Assembly (NCBI RefSeq): GCF_030766935.1
Contig: NZ_JASERL010000017.1
Span: forward strand, 182,302 to 246,301
DNA length: 64,000 bases
Direction: 5' to 3'
Origin: Streptomyces sp. KL109B
GTDB lineage: Bacteria; Actinomycetota; Actinomycetes; Streptomycetales; Streptomycetaceae
Position numbers and translations under genes: made by a program. The notes under the pieces are model-generated. The model did no database searches and was not told where the DNA came from. It was given only the letters and a program-made list of their open reading frames with translations. Positions 17,773 to 25,372 of the stretch are shown here, piece after piece (the first letter of the stretch is position 1; each line of letters starts with the position of its first letter).

Positions 17773-17850
17773 TGGTGGTCGCGGGGGTGCGTGACGTGGT
17801 GGTCGCGGGGGTGCGTGACGTGGTGGTCGCGGGGATGCGCGACGTGGTGG
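17773..17850. repeat. Three tandem 24-base repeats
   Basis: The 24-base unit beginning TGGTGGTCGCGGGGGTGCGT occurs at 17773-17796, 17797-17820 (identical) and 17821-17844 (two changes), with a partial fourth copy. The array fills the gap between the IclR gene and the 564-residue gene, in the expected promoter or leader region. It could bind a protein or simply vary in copy number. Confidence 0.8.
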
Positions 17851-17851
17851 C

Positions 17852-18637
17852 TCACGCCGTCCAGGACGTGTGTCCCTCACCGACACTCGACGTCAGCCGG
17901 GCCAGGTCCGCGGCCGCGTCGGCGAGCACGTCCCGCGCCGACAGCGGGTCGAAGCGGGTCTCGGGGCCGACCGCGCACAGCGTCACGGTCGGCCGGCCGG
18001 TGCGGCCGACGAGCGGGAAGGCGATGGCGGCGAGGCCCTCGTCGGCGTACTCGGGGATGAGGGCGTAGCCCTTCTCCCGTATCTCGACGAGTTCGTCGTC
18101 GTCGGGGAGCGGCACGCCGCGCTCGCGCAGCGCCTCGACCGTGGCGTCGTCGGCGTGCGCGATGAGGGCCCGCCCCGTCGCGCCGCCGCGCAGCGACATC
18201 CGGCGGCCGAGCGCCAGCGTGACATGGGCGGCGGTGCCGGGCTCCGCGCGCTTGACGACGCGGGTCGCGTCGTCGTCGAGGACCGCGAGACACACCGACT
18301 GGCCGATGCGCTCCGCGAGTTCGGCGAGAACCTTGGAGACACGCTCGCCGAACCCGGCGTGCTGGAGCGCCGCGTTTCCCAAGTGGGCGGCCTTGACGGT
18401 GAGTTGATAGGCGCCGTCGGGCAGCTGCTCCATCCAGCCCGCGGCCACCAGTGTCACCAGCTGCCGGTGCACCTCTGAGCGGCCGGCGCCGACGGCCCGC
18501 GCCAGCTCCGCGACCCGTACGGGGTCGGTGGTCTCGCCCACCGCGTCCAGCAGCCGCAGCAGCTTGAGCGCGGAACTCATGGGCTTGGTCGTGCTGTTCG
18601 TCTCGTGCTTCGTCTCGTGCTTCGCGTCGTGCGTCAT
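17852..18637 (-). CDS. IclR-family transcriptional regulator
   Basis: A 261-residue regulator. After a hydrophilic N-terminus with HETK repeats, residues 20-85 form the IclR winged helix (SSALKLLRLLDAVGE, VAELARAVGAGRSEVHRQLVTL). Residues 95-255 form the effector domain (IGQSVCLAVLDDDATRVVKR; MSLRGGATGRALIAH; GYALIPEYADEGLAAIAFPL). It heads the minus-strand group 18637-12715 and most likely controls it. Effector unknown. Confidence 0.9.
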   Translation of the reverse strand: MTHDAKHETKHETNSTTKPMSSALKLLRLLDAVGETTDPVRVAELARAVGAGRSEVHRQLVTLVAAGWMEQLPDGAYQLTVKAAHLGNAALQHAGFGERVSKVLAELAERIGQSVCLAVLDDDATRVVKRAEPGTAAHVTLALGRRMSLRGGATGRALIAHADDATVEALRERGVPLPDDDELVEIREKGYALIPEYADEGLAAIAFPLVGRTGRPTVTLCAVGPETRFDPLSARDVLADAAADLARLTSSVGEGHTSWTA

Positions 18638-18757
18638 AAAATGTAGGACACCATCCCGTATTTCGTGACGCCAATTATGAAGAACACGGCGCGAGTTGAG
18701 TCAAGGGGTCGACAACGATCAGGTCGGGAGGGATGGTTGTGGGCGCCGGAGGGTTGG

Positions 18758-20338
18758 TCAGCGCACGTGGCCCAGGAACGCCTTCATGAACGCGTCCCCG
18801 GACTGGCTCACCCCACTGCACGTCGCCGCGGCCGGTCCGCCCGAGCCGTCGGGGCACGCCTTGTCGCGGGTCGCCGACCACAGCGACACCCACGCCATGC
18901 CCTTGGCCTTGGCGAACGCGCCGAGTTCGGCGGCGTCGGACAGCGTGAACACCTCGCCGTCGACATCGTTGACGCCGATCATCGGGGTGACGGCGACCCG
19001 CTTCCAGACCGCGCTGTCCGAACCGCCGATGACGCCCTTGAGCTGGGCGTGCGTGGCCTCGGCCGCGTCGATCGCGTACCGGCCCATGCGGCCGCGCGGG
19101 TGCGGGGCGGGGGAGGAGCCGAAGTTCATCGCCATGGCGTTGACGGAACCGATGTCGACGCCGTGCCCCTTCGCGTTGCGCAGCAGGGCCAGGCCGTCCG
19201 CGGTGAGGCCGCGGGGCAGCGCGGGCAGCGTGAACGACACGTCCAGACCCGGGTGCTTCTTCTGGAGCGCGGCGACGACCCGATTGCGGCGGTCGACGCT
19301 CGCCCGGTCGGTCAGCGCGTCGCCCTCGATGTCGAAGTCGACCTTGGTCAGCTTGTAGTGGTCGATGACCTGCTCGTACGCCGATGTGAGCCGCGACGTC
19401 GACGTGCAGGTGCGGGCGAGTTCGTTGCCGCTCTGGCCGCCGAAGGAGACGCGCGCGTCACCGCCCGCGGCACGCAGTGCGCCGATCTTCGCGGCGACCG
19501 GGTTGCCGTCGAGCGTCGAACCGCCCCACTGCGGGGCGCAGTCGCCCTTGGGCTTCACGAACGCGAGGGTGAAGTTCCGCACGCCCGTGGCGCGGGCGGT
19601 GCCGGTCAGGTCGAAGGCGGGGGAGAGGGACGTGTCGACGTACGGGGCGAAGGACACCGGCTTGGGCGGGGCCGTGGAACGGGACGGATCCGGCCTCGAC
19701 GTGGGTTTCGGTTTCGGCTTCGGGGAGTGCTTCTTCGGCGTCGAGCGCGAGGGCTTCGGCGACGGGGACGTGCTCTTGCTGGGGGCGGGTATCGCGCCGA
19801 TCGCGCACGGTGTGCCGTCGACCGAGCAGTCCGTGGGGCGGGCCCCGGACGTCGAGCGGGCCCCGGACGTCGAGCGGGCCTTGAGGGCGAGCGCGACGGA
19901 CTCCCCGGCGTCCAACGGACCGTCACCCTGGCGGGCCCGCGCCGTCACCTGCCGGCCGTGCACCGCGTAGTGCGCGTGCGAAAGCGAGGACACGGACGCG
20001 CCCTTCGGCAGCGTGAACGACAACGTCCAGTCGGACGCCGCGGACCCGCCACCGTTGTGGATCACATACCGCCCCGTGAACCCGCTCTGCGAGGTCGCCG
20101 TGCCCTGATAGCGCGCCGTCAGCGCCGCCGGGTCGTCGCCCCCTGTGGCCAGCAGGGTGCCACCGGCCACCGCCGCGACGAGCACGGCGCCACCCGCGAC
20201 GAGCGAGCCGGTGCGGCGGCGGGCCAGGGCGGCCCGGGTGCGTGTCACGCCCGCCGACGCACGCGCGGCGAGCGGCGCGAACGGCGAGGGGCGCGGCTTG
20301 CGCCGCTTTCCTGCGGGGCGTCGGGACGGGGGCGCCAT
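18758..20338 (-). CDS. Chitinase-like GH18 protein with CBM2-like domain
   Basis: A 526-residue exported protein. A basic N-terminus and one hydrophobic segment (about 44-66) act as a signal anchor. A cellulose/chitin-binding type 2-like beta domain follows (about 72-155). Residues 165-240 are a Pro/Ser/Thr/Lys linker. The GH18 barrel (about 243-526) carries the catalytic motif KVDFDIEGDAL, whose Glu is the proton donor, and VSFGGQSGNELA on strand 3. It should bind and cleave chitin-type polymers outside the cell. It stands alone on the minus strand; no direct-repeat chitinase box was seen nearby. Confidence 0.88.
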   Translation of the reverse strand: MAPPSRRPAGKRRKPRPSPFAPLAARASAGVTRTRAALARRRTGSLVAGGAVLVAAVAGGTLLATGGDDPAALTARYQGTATSQSGFTGRYVIHNGGGSAASDWTLSFTLPKGASVSSLSHAHYAVHGRQVTARARQGDGPLDAGESVALALKARSTSGARSTSGARPTDCSVDGTPCAIGAIPAPSKSTSPSPKPSRSTPKKHSPKPKPKPTSRPDPSRSTAPPKPVSFAPYVDTSLSPAFDLTGTARATGVRNFTLAFVKPKGDCAPQWGGSTLDGNPVAAKIGALRAAGGDARVSFGGQSGNELARTCTSTSRLTSAYEQVIDHYKLTKVDFDIEGDALTDRASVDRRNRVVAALQKKHPGLDVSFTLPALPRGLTADGLALLRNAKGHGVDIGSVNAMAMNFGSSPAPHPRGRMGRYAIDAAEATHAQLKGVIGGSDSAVWKRVAVTPMIGVNDVDGEVFTLSDAAELGAFAKAKGMAWVSLWSATRDKACPDGSGGPAAATCSGVSQSGDAFMKAFLGHVR

Positions 20339-20515
20339 GCGGGTCCTTCACAATCGGGTGCGGGGCACGGCGGGACATCGTAGGCCCTGTGATCGACCGG
20401 TGTCCGGTCGGTGTGGGCGCGGGCACAACTCGCCCCGGATTACTGGGAGTTACCCAGGCGACATAGCGGGTGCAGCAGGCCGCTCGCCGCGCAGGGCACC
20501 AACTGCGGGCGAGGC

Positions 20516-20578
20516 GGGCATGTCATACAAAGAGAGGGGCATGTCCTGGAAAGGGGCAGGCATATCCCGAAAATCGGA
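20516..20578. promoter_or_regulatory. Three 21-base-phased direct repeats (AraC-type half-sites?)
   Basis: GGGCATGTC occurs at 20516 and 20537, and AGGCATATC at 20558, each exactly 21 bases apart. AAA follows at the same offset in all three units. Direct half-sites 21 bases apart are the classic arrangement for AraC/XylS proteins. An AraC-family gene lies about 400 bases downstream on the opposite strand. The repeats precede the GNAT remnant. Binding is inferred. Confidence 0.6.
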
Positions 20579-20614
20579 TGCGGTGCGTGGCCTGTCGTGC
20601 TGGGATCGATCACC

Positions 20615-21040
20615 ATGCACACCCATGTTCTCGATGGCCCCGACGAAGCGGGCCCGGAAGCGGCCTTGCTGGACAGGATGGAGCGGAACCTGGCGGAGCA
20701 CGCCTGCCACCTGCACCGAGGGACGACGGGCGCGAGCGTCACGGAGACCGACGACCTCCTGATCGCCGACAGCGGCCTGGACGACGACACCTTCAACATC
20801 GTCGCCATGGCTCGCTTCACCGCCGCCACCGCGCCCGCCCGGATCACCGAGACCACCGGGGCACTGTCCGGCACCGGCCGCCCCTTCTCCTGGTGGGTCG
20901 GCCCCACCTCGACACCCCCCGACCTCGCCACCCGCCTCGCGTCGGCCGGCCTGCCGGCGTCCGCCGACGGCGAACCCGTCTACCGCCGCCTGGGCTTTCA
21001 CGCCTGCGGCCGGTTCACCGAGCACGCGGTCAACGGCTGA
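20615..21040 (+). pseudogene. GNAT acetyltransferase remnant with internal deletion
   Basis: A 141-codon open frame. The first 105 residues match the N-terminal half of Streptomyces GNAT proteins (FNIVAMARFTAATAPARITE, GRPFSWWVGPTSTPPDLATR), and the last 25 match their C-terminal end (DGEPVYRRLGFHACGRFTEH). The central portion that should hold the acetyl-CoA loop (R/QxxGxG/A) is missing, joined in frame near SAGLPAS/ADGEP. The product cannot bind acetyl-CoA in the usual way. It overlaps the convergent AraC gene by 11 bases. It might still be translated as a small protein. Confidence 0.7.
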
Positions 21041-21947
21041 GCCCGGGGTCGCCGCCCCGGTAGACGGTCGGCGGCACACCGAAGCGTTCCCGGAACGCGC
21101 GGCTGAAGTGGAACGGGCTCGCGAACCCCGAGGCCCGCGCGATCTGCCCCACGTCGAGATCGGTGGCGTCGAGGAGCTGCTGGGCGTGCCCGAGCCGCGC
21201 GGCACGCACGGCCCGCATCGGCGTACGACCGGTCTCCTGCGCGTACAGATGGGCGAACCGGGAAGGCGACAGGGCGACTTGGCGCGCCAGGGAGCGGACC
21301 GTGTGCGGGCCGCCGGGGTCCGCCGCGACGATCGCGTCGGCCCGCGCGACCCGAGGGTCCCGCAGCTCCGACGCGGCGCGCCCCGCGGCCGCCGTGGAGC
21401 CGGTGGCCAGGAGCAGCACCTCCTCGATCGCGCCGAGCGCCAGCTCACGCCCGGGGCCCGCGGCGGCGACCGCGATGCCCGCCGGGTCCTGCTCGGGCGG
21501 AGCCTCGCCGCCCGACCACCGCGCGTCGGCGTGCAACCGCCGGAACGCCGCGTCGACCCGGCCGCGCGCCGCGTCCGGCACCCCGGCCACACAGTGCGCC
21601 CCACCGCCCCGGCCGTGCTCGCGCAACCACGCGGGCCACGCCGCCCGCGGCTGGAAGTGCACCCACCAACCACCCCACGTACCCACGGACGGATCGGTGC
21701 GGTAGGCGTGCCGGTGGTGCGACGACAGCACCGCGAGGTCGCCAGGGCGCTGCGGTATCCAGGCCCCGCTGCCCCGTACCTGGCCGCGCCCCTCGGCGGT
21801 CCACAGCAGCAGCCAGTTGTCGGCGCCCGCGGCCCGGCCCACCTGATAGTCGGCGCCCTCCGCGAACCGCGCCGCGATGAGCAACTGGGCAGGAGGGGAA
21901 GGGGTGTCGGCAGCAGTTTCAGGCAGGTGCGCGCTCGTGCTCGTCAT
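21030..21947 (-). CDS. AraC-family transcriptional regulator
   Basis: A 305-residue regulator. Residues 20-150 form a cupin-like sensing domain (YQVGRAAGADNWLLLWTAEG, PGDLAVLSSHHRHAY). Residues 205-300 are the double helix-turn-helix (VRSLARQVALSPSRFAHLYAQ; IARASGFASPFHFSRAFRER; GVPPTVYR), so it has the rhamnose/arabinose-type architecture. ATG 21947 is preferred over ATG 21971. It is divergent from the PhyH dioxygenase, 125 bases away, so it probably controls that gene. The phased repeats at 20516 are further candidate sites. Confidence 0.9.
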   Translation of the reverse strand: MTSTSAHLPETAADTPSPPAQLLIAARFAEGADYQVGRAAGADNWLLLWTAEGRGQVRGSGAWIPQRPGDLAVLSSHHRHAYRTDPSVGTWGGWWVHFQPRAAWPAWLREHGRGGGAHCVAGVPDAARGRVDAAFRRLHADARWSGGEAPPEQDPAGIAVAAAGPGRELALGAIEEVLLLATGSTAAAGRAASELRDPRVARADAIVAADPGGPHTVRSLARQVALSPSRFAHLYAQETGRTPMRAVRAARLGHAQQLLDATDLDVGQIARASGFASPFHFSRAFRERFGVPPTVYRGGDPGLSR

Positions 21948-22071
21948 TCGGTGTCCGCCGCCTCCGGCCATAGTTTCGGATCAGTCCGCTTCCGCGCGGA
22001 CCCCGAGTCCACAGCAGTCCAGCACACCCTCCAACCCACGGTCCACGCTCAGAAAAAAAGAGGAACCCCCG

Positions 22072-22881
22072 GTGCACACCGACGCGTTCGACACCCAGAC
22101 GTTCCAAGAGCAGTTCCGCACCCGCGGCTACGGCATCGCCCGCGCCCTCCTCGACCCCGCCGAAACACGCGAACTCACCGACGAGTTCATGCGGTTGCAG
22201 GCCGCGGGCCCCGTGCCCGGCCACTTCGAACCCAAGCCGCAACCGCCCGAAGGCCCCGCCGACCCGCTGCTCGCGTACCCCCGCGTCATGCAGCCGCACC
22301 GCTTCAACGAGCTGGCGCTGCGCCGCCTCCTCGACCCCCGCGTCGGGGACATCCTGGCGGGGCTCTTCGGCGAGGAGCCGCTGGCCGCGCAGAGCATGTT
22401 CTACTTCAAGCCGCCCGGCGCCCGTGGCCAGGCCCTCCACCAGGACAACTTCTATCTGCGCGTCGAACCGGGCACCTGTATCGCGGCCTGGGCCGCCCTC
22501 GACCACATCGACCGGGACAACGGCGGCCTCGAAGTCGTCCCTGGCACCCACCTGATGGACCTGTTCTGCCCGGAGGAGGCCGACTCCAGCCTCTCCTTCG
22601 CCCGCGAGTACGTGCCGCCGCCCGAGGGCCTCGTCCCCGAGCCCGTCGACATGGCGCCCGGCGACGTACTGTTCTTCAACGGCACCCTCGTCCACGGCTC
22701 GGGACCGAACCGCACGACGGACCGCTTCCGCCGCTCGTTCATCTGCCACTACGTCGGCCGCTCCACCGAGCGCATCGCCGGCTACTACGGCCTGCGGACG
22801 ATGGACGGGCGGACGGTGGAGGCGGCGGAGAGCACCGGCGGCGGCCCGTGCGGAAACGAGTTCGCCCCGGCCATGCACTGA
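22072..22881 (+). CDS. Phytanoyl-CoA dioxygenase (PhyH) family oxygenase
   Basis: A 269-residue Fe(II)/2-oxoglutarate-dependent oxygenase. The iron-binding HxD is LHQDNFYL, the distal His lies in TLVHGSGPNRT, and the 2-oxoglutarate Arg follows in DRFRRSF. FNGTLVHGSGPN and GGLEVVPGTH are typical of PhyH proteins that hydroxylate small molecules. GTG 22072 is preceded by AGAGGAA. It is divergent from the AraC regulator and followed by a strong hairpin terminator. The substrate is unknown; in this family it ranges from amino acids to natural products. Confidence 0.9.
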   Translation: MHTDAFDTQTFQEQFRTRGYGIARALLDPAETRELTDEFMRLQAAGPVPGHFEPKPQPPEGPADPLLAYPRVMQPHRFNELALRRLLDPRVGDILAGLFGEEPLAAQSMFYFKPPGARGQALHQDNFYLRVEPGTCIAAWAALDHIDRDNGGLEVVPGTHLMDLFCPEEADSSLSFAREYVPPPEGLVPEPVDMAPGDVLFFNGTLVHGSGPNRTTDRFRRSFICHYVGRSTERIAGYYGLRTMDGRTVEAAESTGGGPCGNEFAPAMH

Positions 22882-22921
22882 CACCCGTACCAGAACACGG
22901 AACAGGGAACACGGAACGCGA

Positions 22922-22959
22922 GAGCGGGGCGGCAGAAGTGTTCTTCTGCCGCCCCGCTC
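22922..22959. terminator. Bidirectional hairpin terminator
   Basis: A perfect 17-base-pair stem (GAGCGGGGCGGCAGAAG at 22922-22938 with its complement at 22943-22959) closes over a TGTT loop. It sits between the end of the PhyH gene and the end of the convergent 25-residue gene. No long T-run follows on either side, but the stem strength and position fit a shared terminator. Confidence 0.85.
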
Positions 22960-22983
22960 GGGCTCGCTGCCGTCAGCCTGTAT

Positions 22984-23061
22984 TCAGGACTGCGGACGGC
23001 TGCCGTGGTTGGCGCCGTTCTTGCGGCGGGCCTTCTTCTTGCGGCGTCGCTTCGAGGACAT
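22984..23061 (-). CDS. Very small basic protein, 25 residues
   Basis: The minus strand encodes MSSKRRRKKKARRKNGAN followed by HGSRPQS and TGA: 25 residues, over half Lys/Arg. A near-ideal ribosome site, GGGAGG, lies six bases before the ATG, and the convergent terminator lies just beyond the stop, so this is a real gene. The composition recalls tiny ribosome-associated proteins of actinobacteria, but I cannot assign it. RNA binding is likely from charge alone. Confidence 0.75.
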   Translation of the reverse strand: MSSKRRRKKKARRKNGANHGSRPQS

Positions 23062-23148
23062 CGATACCTCCCAGGGTGTGTGTTTCTTGTGGTTCTCCCT
23101 GGAACGGTCCAGGCGAGCGTGCGGGCGCTTACCCGCGATCATGCAAGT

Positions 23149-24120
23149 CTATGGCGTGCCCCGCGCCCCACGCGAATCCGGCCCCACGGCCGTGCCGTGG
23201 CCCTCCGGCGGCTCGAACGGACGCGCCTCCACGTGCTCCCGCACGAGCCGCGCGAAGGCCGCTGCCGCCGTGCTCCGGTAGCCGTCGGCCCGGCTGAGGA
23301 GCGCGGCCGTGCGCGTGGGCAAGGGAGGGTCGACGGGCAGCGGGGTCAGGCGCGGGTGGCCGTGTGTGACCGGATCCGGGAGGACCGTGGTGAGGCCGGT
23401 CCGCTGGACGATGTCGATGAGGGTCTGGAGGGAGTTGGCCTCCAGCGCGATGCGGGGCCGCACCTGGTGCTCGGCGAAGTAGTCGTCGATCCGGCCGCGC
23501 GTCGCGAAATCCTGGCTGAGCAGGGCGAGTTGGAGTCGCCCCAGATCCTTCGCCGCCCACGGGCGAACCGTCCCGTCCGCGGCCTCGGAGCCGGGTTCCG
23601 CGTCGCCCGTTACCAGGCTCAGGCTCTCCGTGAACAGCGGCTCCACCGCGATGCCGGGCAGCTGCCCGCCCTGGAACGCGATGCCCAAGTCGCAGTCGTC
23701 CGCGAGAAGTTCGGCCTCTAGGCGGTCCTGCGTCAGCTCCCGCACGGCGACCGTGATGCCCGGGTGACTCGCGCGCAGCGCCGCCACCAGCGGCCCGACC
23801 AGATAGGCGGTGAACGTCGGTGTCACCCCGAGCCGCAGATGCCCGCGCGACAGATCCCGTACGTCGTGGATCGCACGCTCCCCGGCGGCCAGGTCCCGCA
23901 GGGCGCGCCGCGCGTGCTCCAGATAGGCGCGCCCCGCGTCGGTCGGCCGCACGATGCGCCCACCGCGATCGAGGAGCTGGGTGCCCAGGCTCCGTTCCAG
24001 CTGCCGCACCTGCTGCGACAGGGTCGGCTGGGAGATCCGCAGCGCCTCGGCGGCGCGCGTGAACCCGGCATGCTCGACGACGGCCATGAAATAGCGCACC
24101 TGACGCAGCTCGACGGACAT
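23149..24120 (-). CDS. LysR-family transcriptional regulator
   Basis: A 323-residue regulator, CynR/CbbR-like. Residues 1-60 hold the LysR helix-turn-helix (LRQVRYFMAVVEHAGFTRAAEAL, ISQPTLSQQVRQLERSLG). Residues 90-300 form the periplasmic-binding-protein-like effector domain (LRLGVTPTFTAYLVGPLVAAL; CDLGIAFQGG; GLTTVLPDPV). ATG 24120 is chosen because the longer frame only shadows the deaminase. It is divergent from the nucleoside deaminase, 183 bases away, and the gap contains palindromes suited to LysR binding. Confidence 0.9.
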   Translation of the reverse strand: MSVELRQVRYFMAVVEHAGFTRAAEALRISQPTLSQQVRQLERSLGTQLLDRGGRIVRPTDAGRAYLEHARRALRDLAAGERAIHDVRDLSRGHLRLGVTPTFTAYLVGPLVAALRASHPGITVAVRELTQDRLEAELLADDCDLGIAFQGGQLPGIAVEPLFTESLSLVTGDAEPGSEAADGTVRPWAAKDLGRLQLALLSQDFATRGRIDDYFAEHQVRPRIALEANSLQTLIDIVQRTGLTTVLPDPVTHGHPRLTPLPVDPPLPTRTAALLSRADGYRSTAAAAFARLVREHVEARPFEPPEGHGTAVGPDSRGARGTP

Positions 24121-24139
24121 ACCCCCAGCGTAGGACCAC

Positions 24140-24190
24140 CTATAGAGAACACCAATGGGACCTAGGTCCATCAAGTCTTTGACGCTATAG
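24140..24190. promoter_or_regulatory. LysR-type binding region with palindromes
   Basis: Between the divergent LysR and deaminase genes lie GGACCTAGGTCC (24158-24169, perfect palindrome) and two CTATAG palindromes (24140-24145, 24185-24190) that flank it almost symmetrically. This AT-richer block is the obvious operator/promoter region for both genes. Exact promoter elements could not be fixed. Confidence 0.5.
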
Positions 24191-24303
24191 ATCCAGCTGA
24201 TGCACGGTGAATCCATCGGACAGCCGCCCAGCGAGAAACAGCCACCCAACGAGAAACAGCCACCCAGCAAGAAGCAGCCGCACAGCAAGAAGAGGAGTTC
24301 GTC

Positions 24304-24804
24304 ATGGACTTCGCCCAGCGCACCATCGACATCGCCCGCACCAACGTCGAGGAGGGCGGTCGGCCCTTCGCCACCGTCATCGTCCGAAACGGCGAGATCG
24401 TCGCGGAGAGCCCCAACCAGGTCGCCCAGACCAACGACCCCACCGCGCACGCCGAGATCCTCGCCATCCGCGAGGCCTGCACCAAGCTCGGCACCGAGCA
24501 CCTCACCGACGCCACGATCTACGTCCTCGCCCACCCCTGCCCGATGTGCCTGGCCGCGCTCTACTACTGCAGCCCCGCCGAGGTCGTTTTCGTCACCACC
24601 CGCGAGGACTACGCCCCGCACTACGTCGACGACCGCAAGTACTTCGAACTCGACACGTTCTACGGCGAGTTCGCCAAGAAGTGGGAGGAGCGCCGGCTGC
24701 CGATGGTCTACGAGCCGCACGCCGACGCCGTCGACGTCTACCGCGAGTGGCAGCGGCGCAACGGCGGCGAGCGCCGCGTCCCCGGCGCCCCCACCGACGC
24801 CTGA
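24304..24804 (+). CDS. Nucleoside/guanine deaminase (cytidine deaminase-like fold)
   Basis: A 166-residue zinc-dependent deaminase. The zinc ligands and catalytic Glu are in TAHAEILAIREA and HPCPMCLAALYYC (HAE...PCxxC), the arrangement of the guanine/cytosine deaminase group. The C-terminal VYEPHADAVDVYREWQRRNGG also fits that family. A long purine-rich leader with repeated CACCCAACGAGAAACAG-like units (about 24220-24290) precedes the ATG, with GAGGAG at 24294. It is probably under LysR control. Guanine is the likeliest substrate but is not proven. Confidence 0.88.
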   Translation: MDFAQRTIDIARTNVEEGGRPFATVIVRNGEIVAESPNQVAQTNDPTAHAEILAIREACTKLGTEHLTDATIYVLAHPCPMCLAALYYCSPAEVVFVTTREDYAPHYVDDRKYFELDTFYGEFAKKWEERRLPMVYEPHADAVDVYREWQRRNGGERRVPGAPTDA

Positions 24805-24841
24805 CCCCCGCCACCCGACCCCGACCCGCAAAGGCCCGACA

Positions 24842-25363
24842 TTGAACCGGCGCATACCCCTCGCCCTGGCGGCGACGGCAGCCGCGGCCCTCCTCATCCA
24901 GGGCTGCGCCAACGGCGACGACCACACGTCGAAGGACGCGCACGCGGCGCGCGAATCCAAGGGGACGGACGCGCGCGAATCCAAGGGCACAGACGCGCAG
25001 GAACCCAAGGGCACAGACGCGCAGGACGCCCCCTCCGACACCGTCACCGCCGCCCACGAGGACTCCCACCGCAGCGTCTACACCCTCTCCGCCGACCAGG
25101 TCGAGGCGCTCACCGGACACCGCCCCGGCGGCTCCGGCGACGCCGCGATCGCCCGCGCGCTGCAACAGCGCGGCCTGTGGGAACACCAGAAGGCCACCTC
25201 CCGCCACGCCGACAGGATCACGGCCGCCGCCGCCCGCGAACAGGTCAGCCTCCGCGACGCCCTCAAGGCCACCGGCGAGGACGACGACGCCGTCGTGCGC
25301 GTCTACGTAGCCCACGACCAGCACGCGAACATCGCGCACATCGGCACCGAGCACCACGGATAA
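24842..25363 (+). CDS. Small lipoprotein of unknown function
   Basis: A 173-residue exported protein starting at TTG 24842. The signal peptide has the lipobox LIQGC, so it should be membrane-anchored. A repetitive hydrophilic stalk (ARESKGTDA, ARESKGTDA, AQEPKGTDA units) separates the anchor from a roughly 100-residue helical domain containing VEALTGHRPGGSGDAAIARAL and VRVYVAHDQHANIAHIG. Function unknown. It ends 9 bases before the MFS efflux gene and may be co-transcribed with it. Confidence 0.7.
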   Translation: MNRRIPLALAATAAAALLIQGCANGDDHTSKDAHAARESKGTDARESKGTDAQEPKGTDAQDAPSDTVTAAHEDSHRSVYTLSADQVEALTGHRPGGSGDAAIARALQQRGLWEHQKATSRHADRITAAAAREQVSLRDALKATGEDDDAVVRVYVAHDQHANIAHIGTEHHG

Positions 25364-25372
25364 CCGCCGCCG

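Noticed and set aside
17712..17855. An N-terminal extension of the 564-residue protein with HPRDHHVT repeats.
   Set aside because: The residues come from the 24-base DNA repeats in the gap; a normal start with ribosome site exists at 17711.
24171..25047. A long minus-strand extension of the LysR protein to 25047.
   Set aside because: The extension only shadows the deaminase and lipoprotein genes; the LysR domain begins precisely at ATG 24120.
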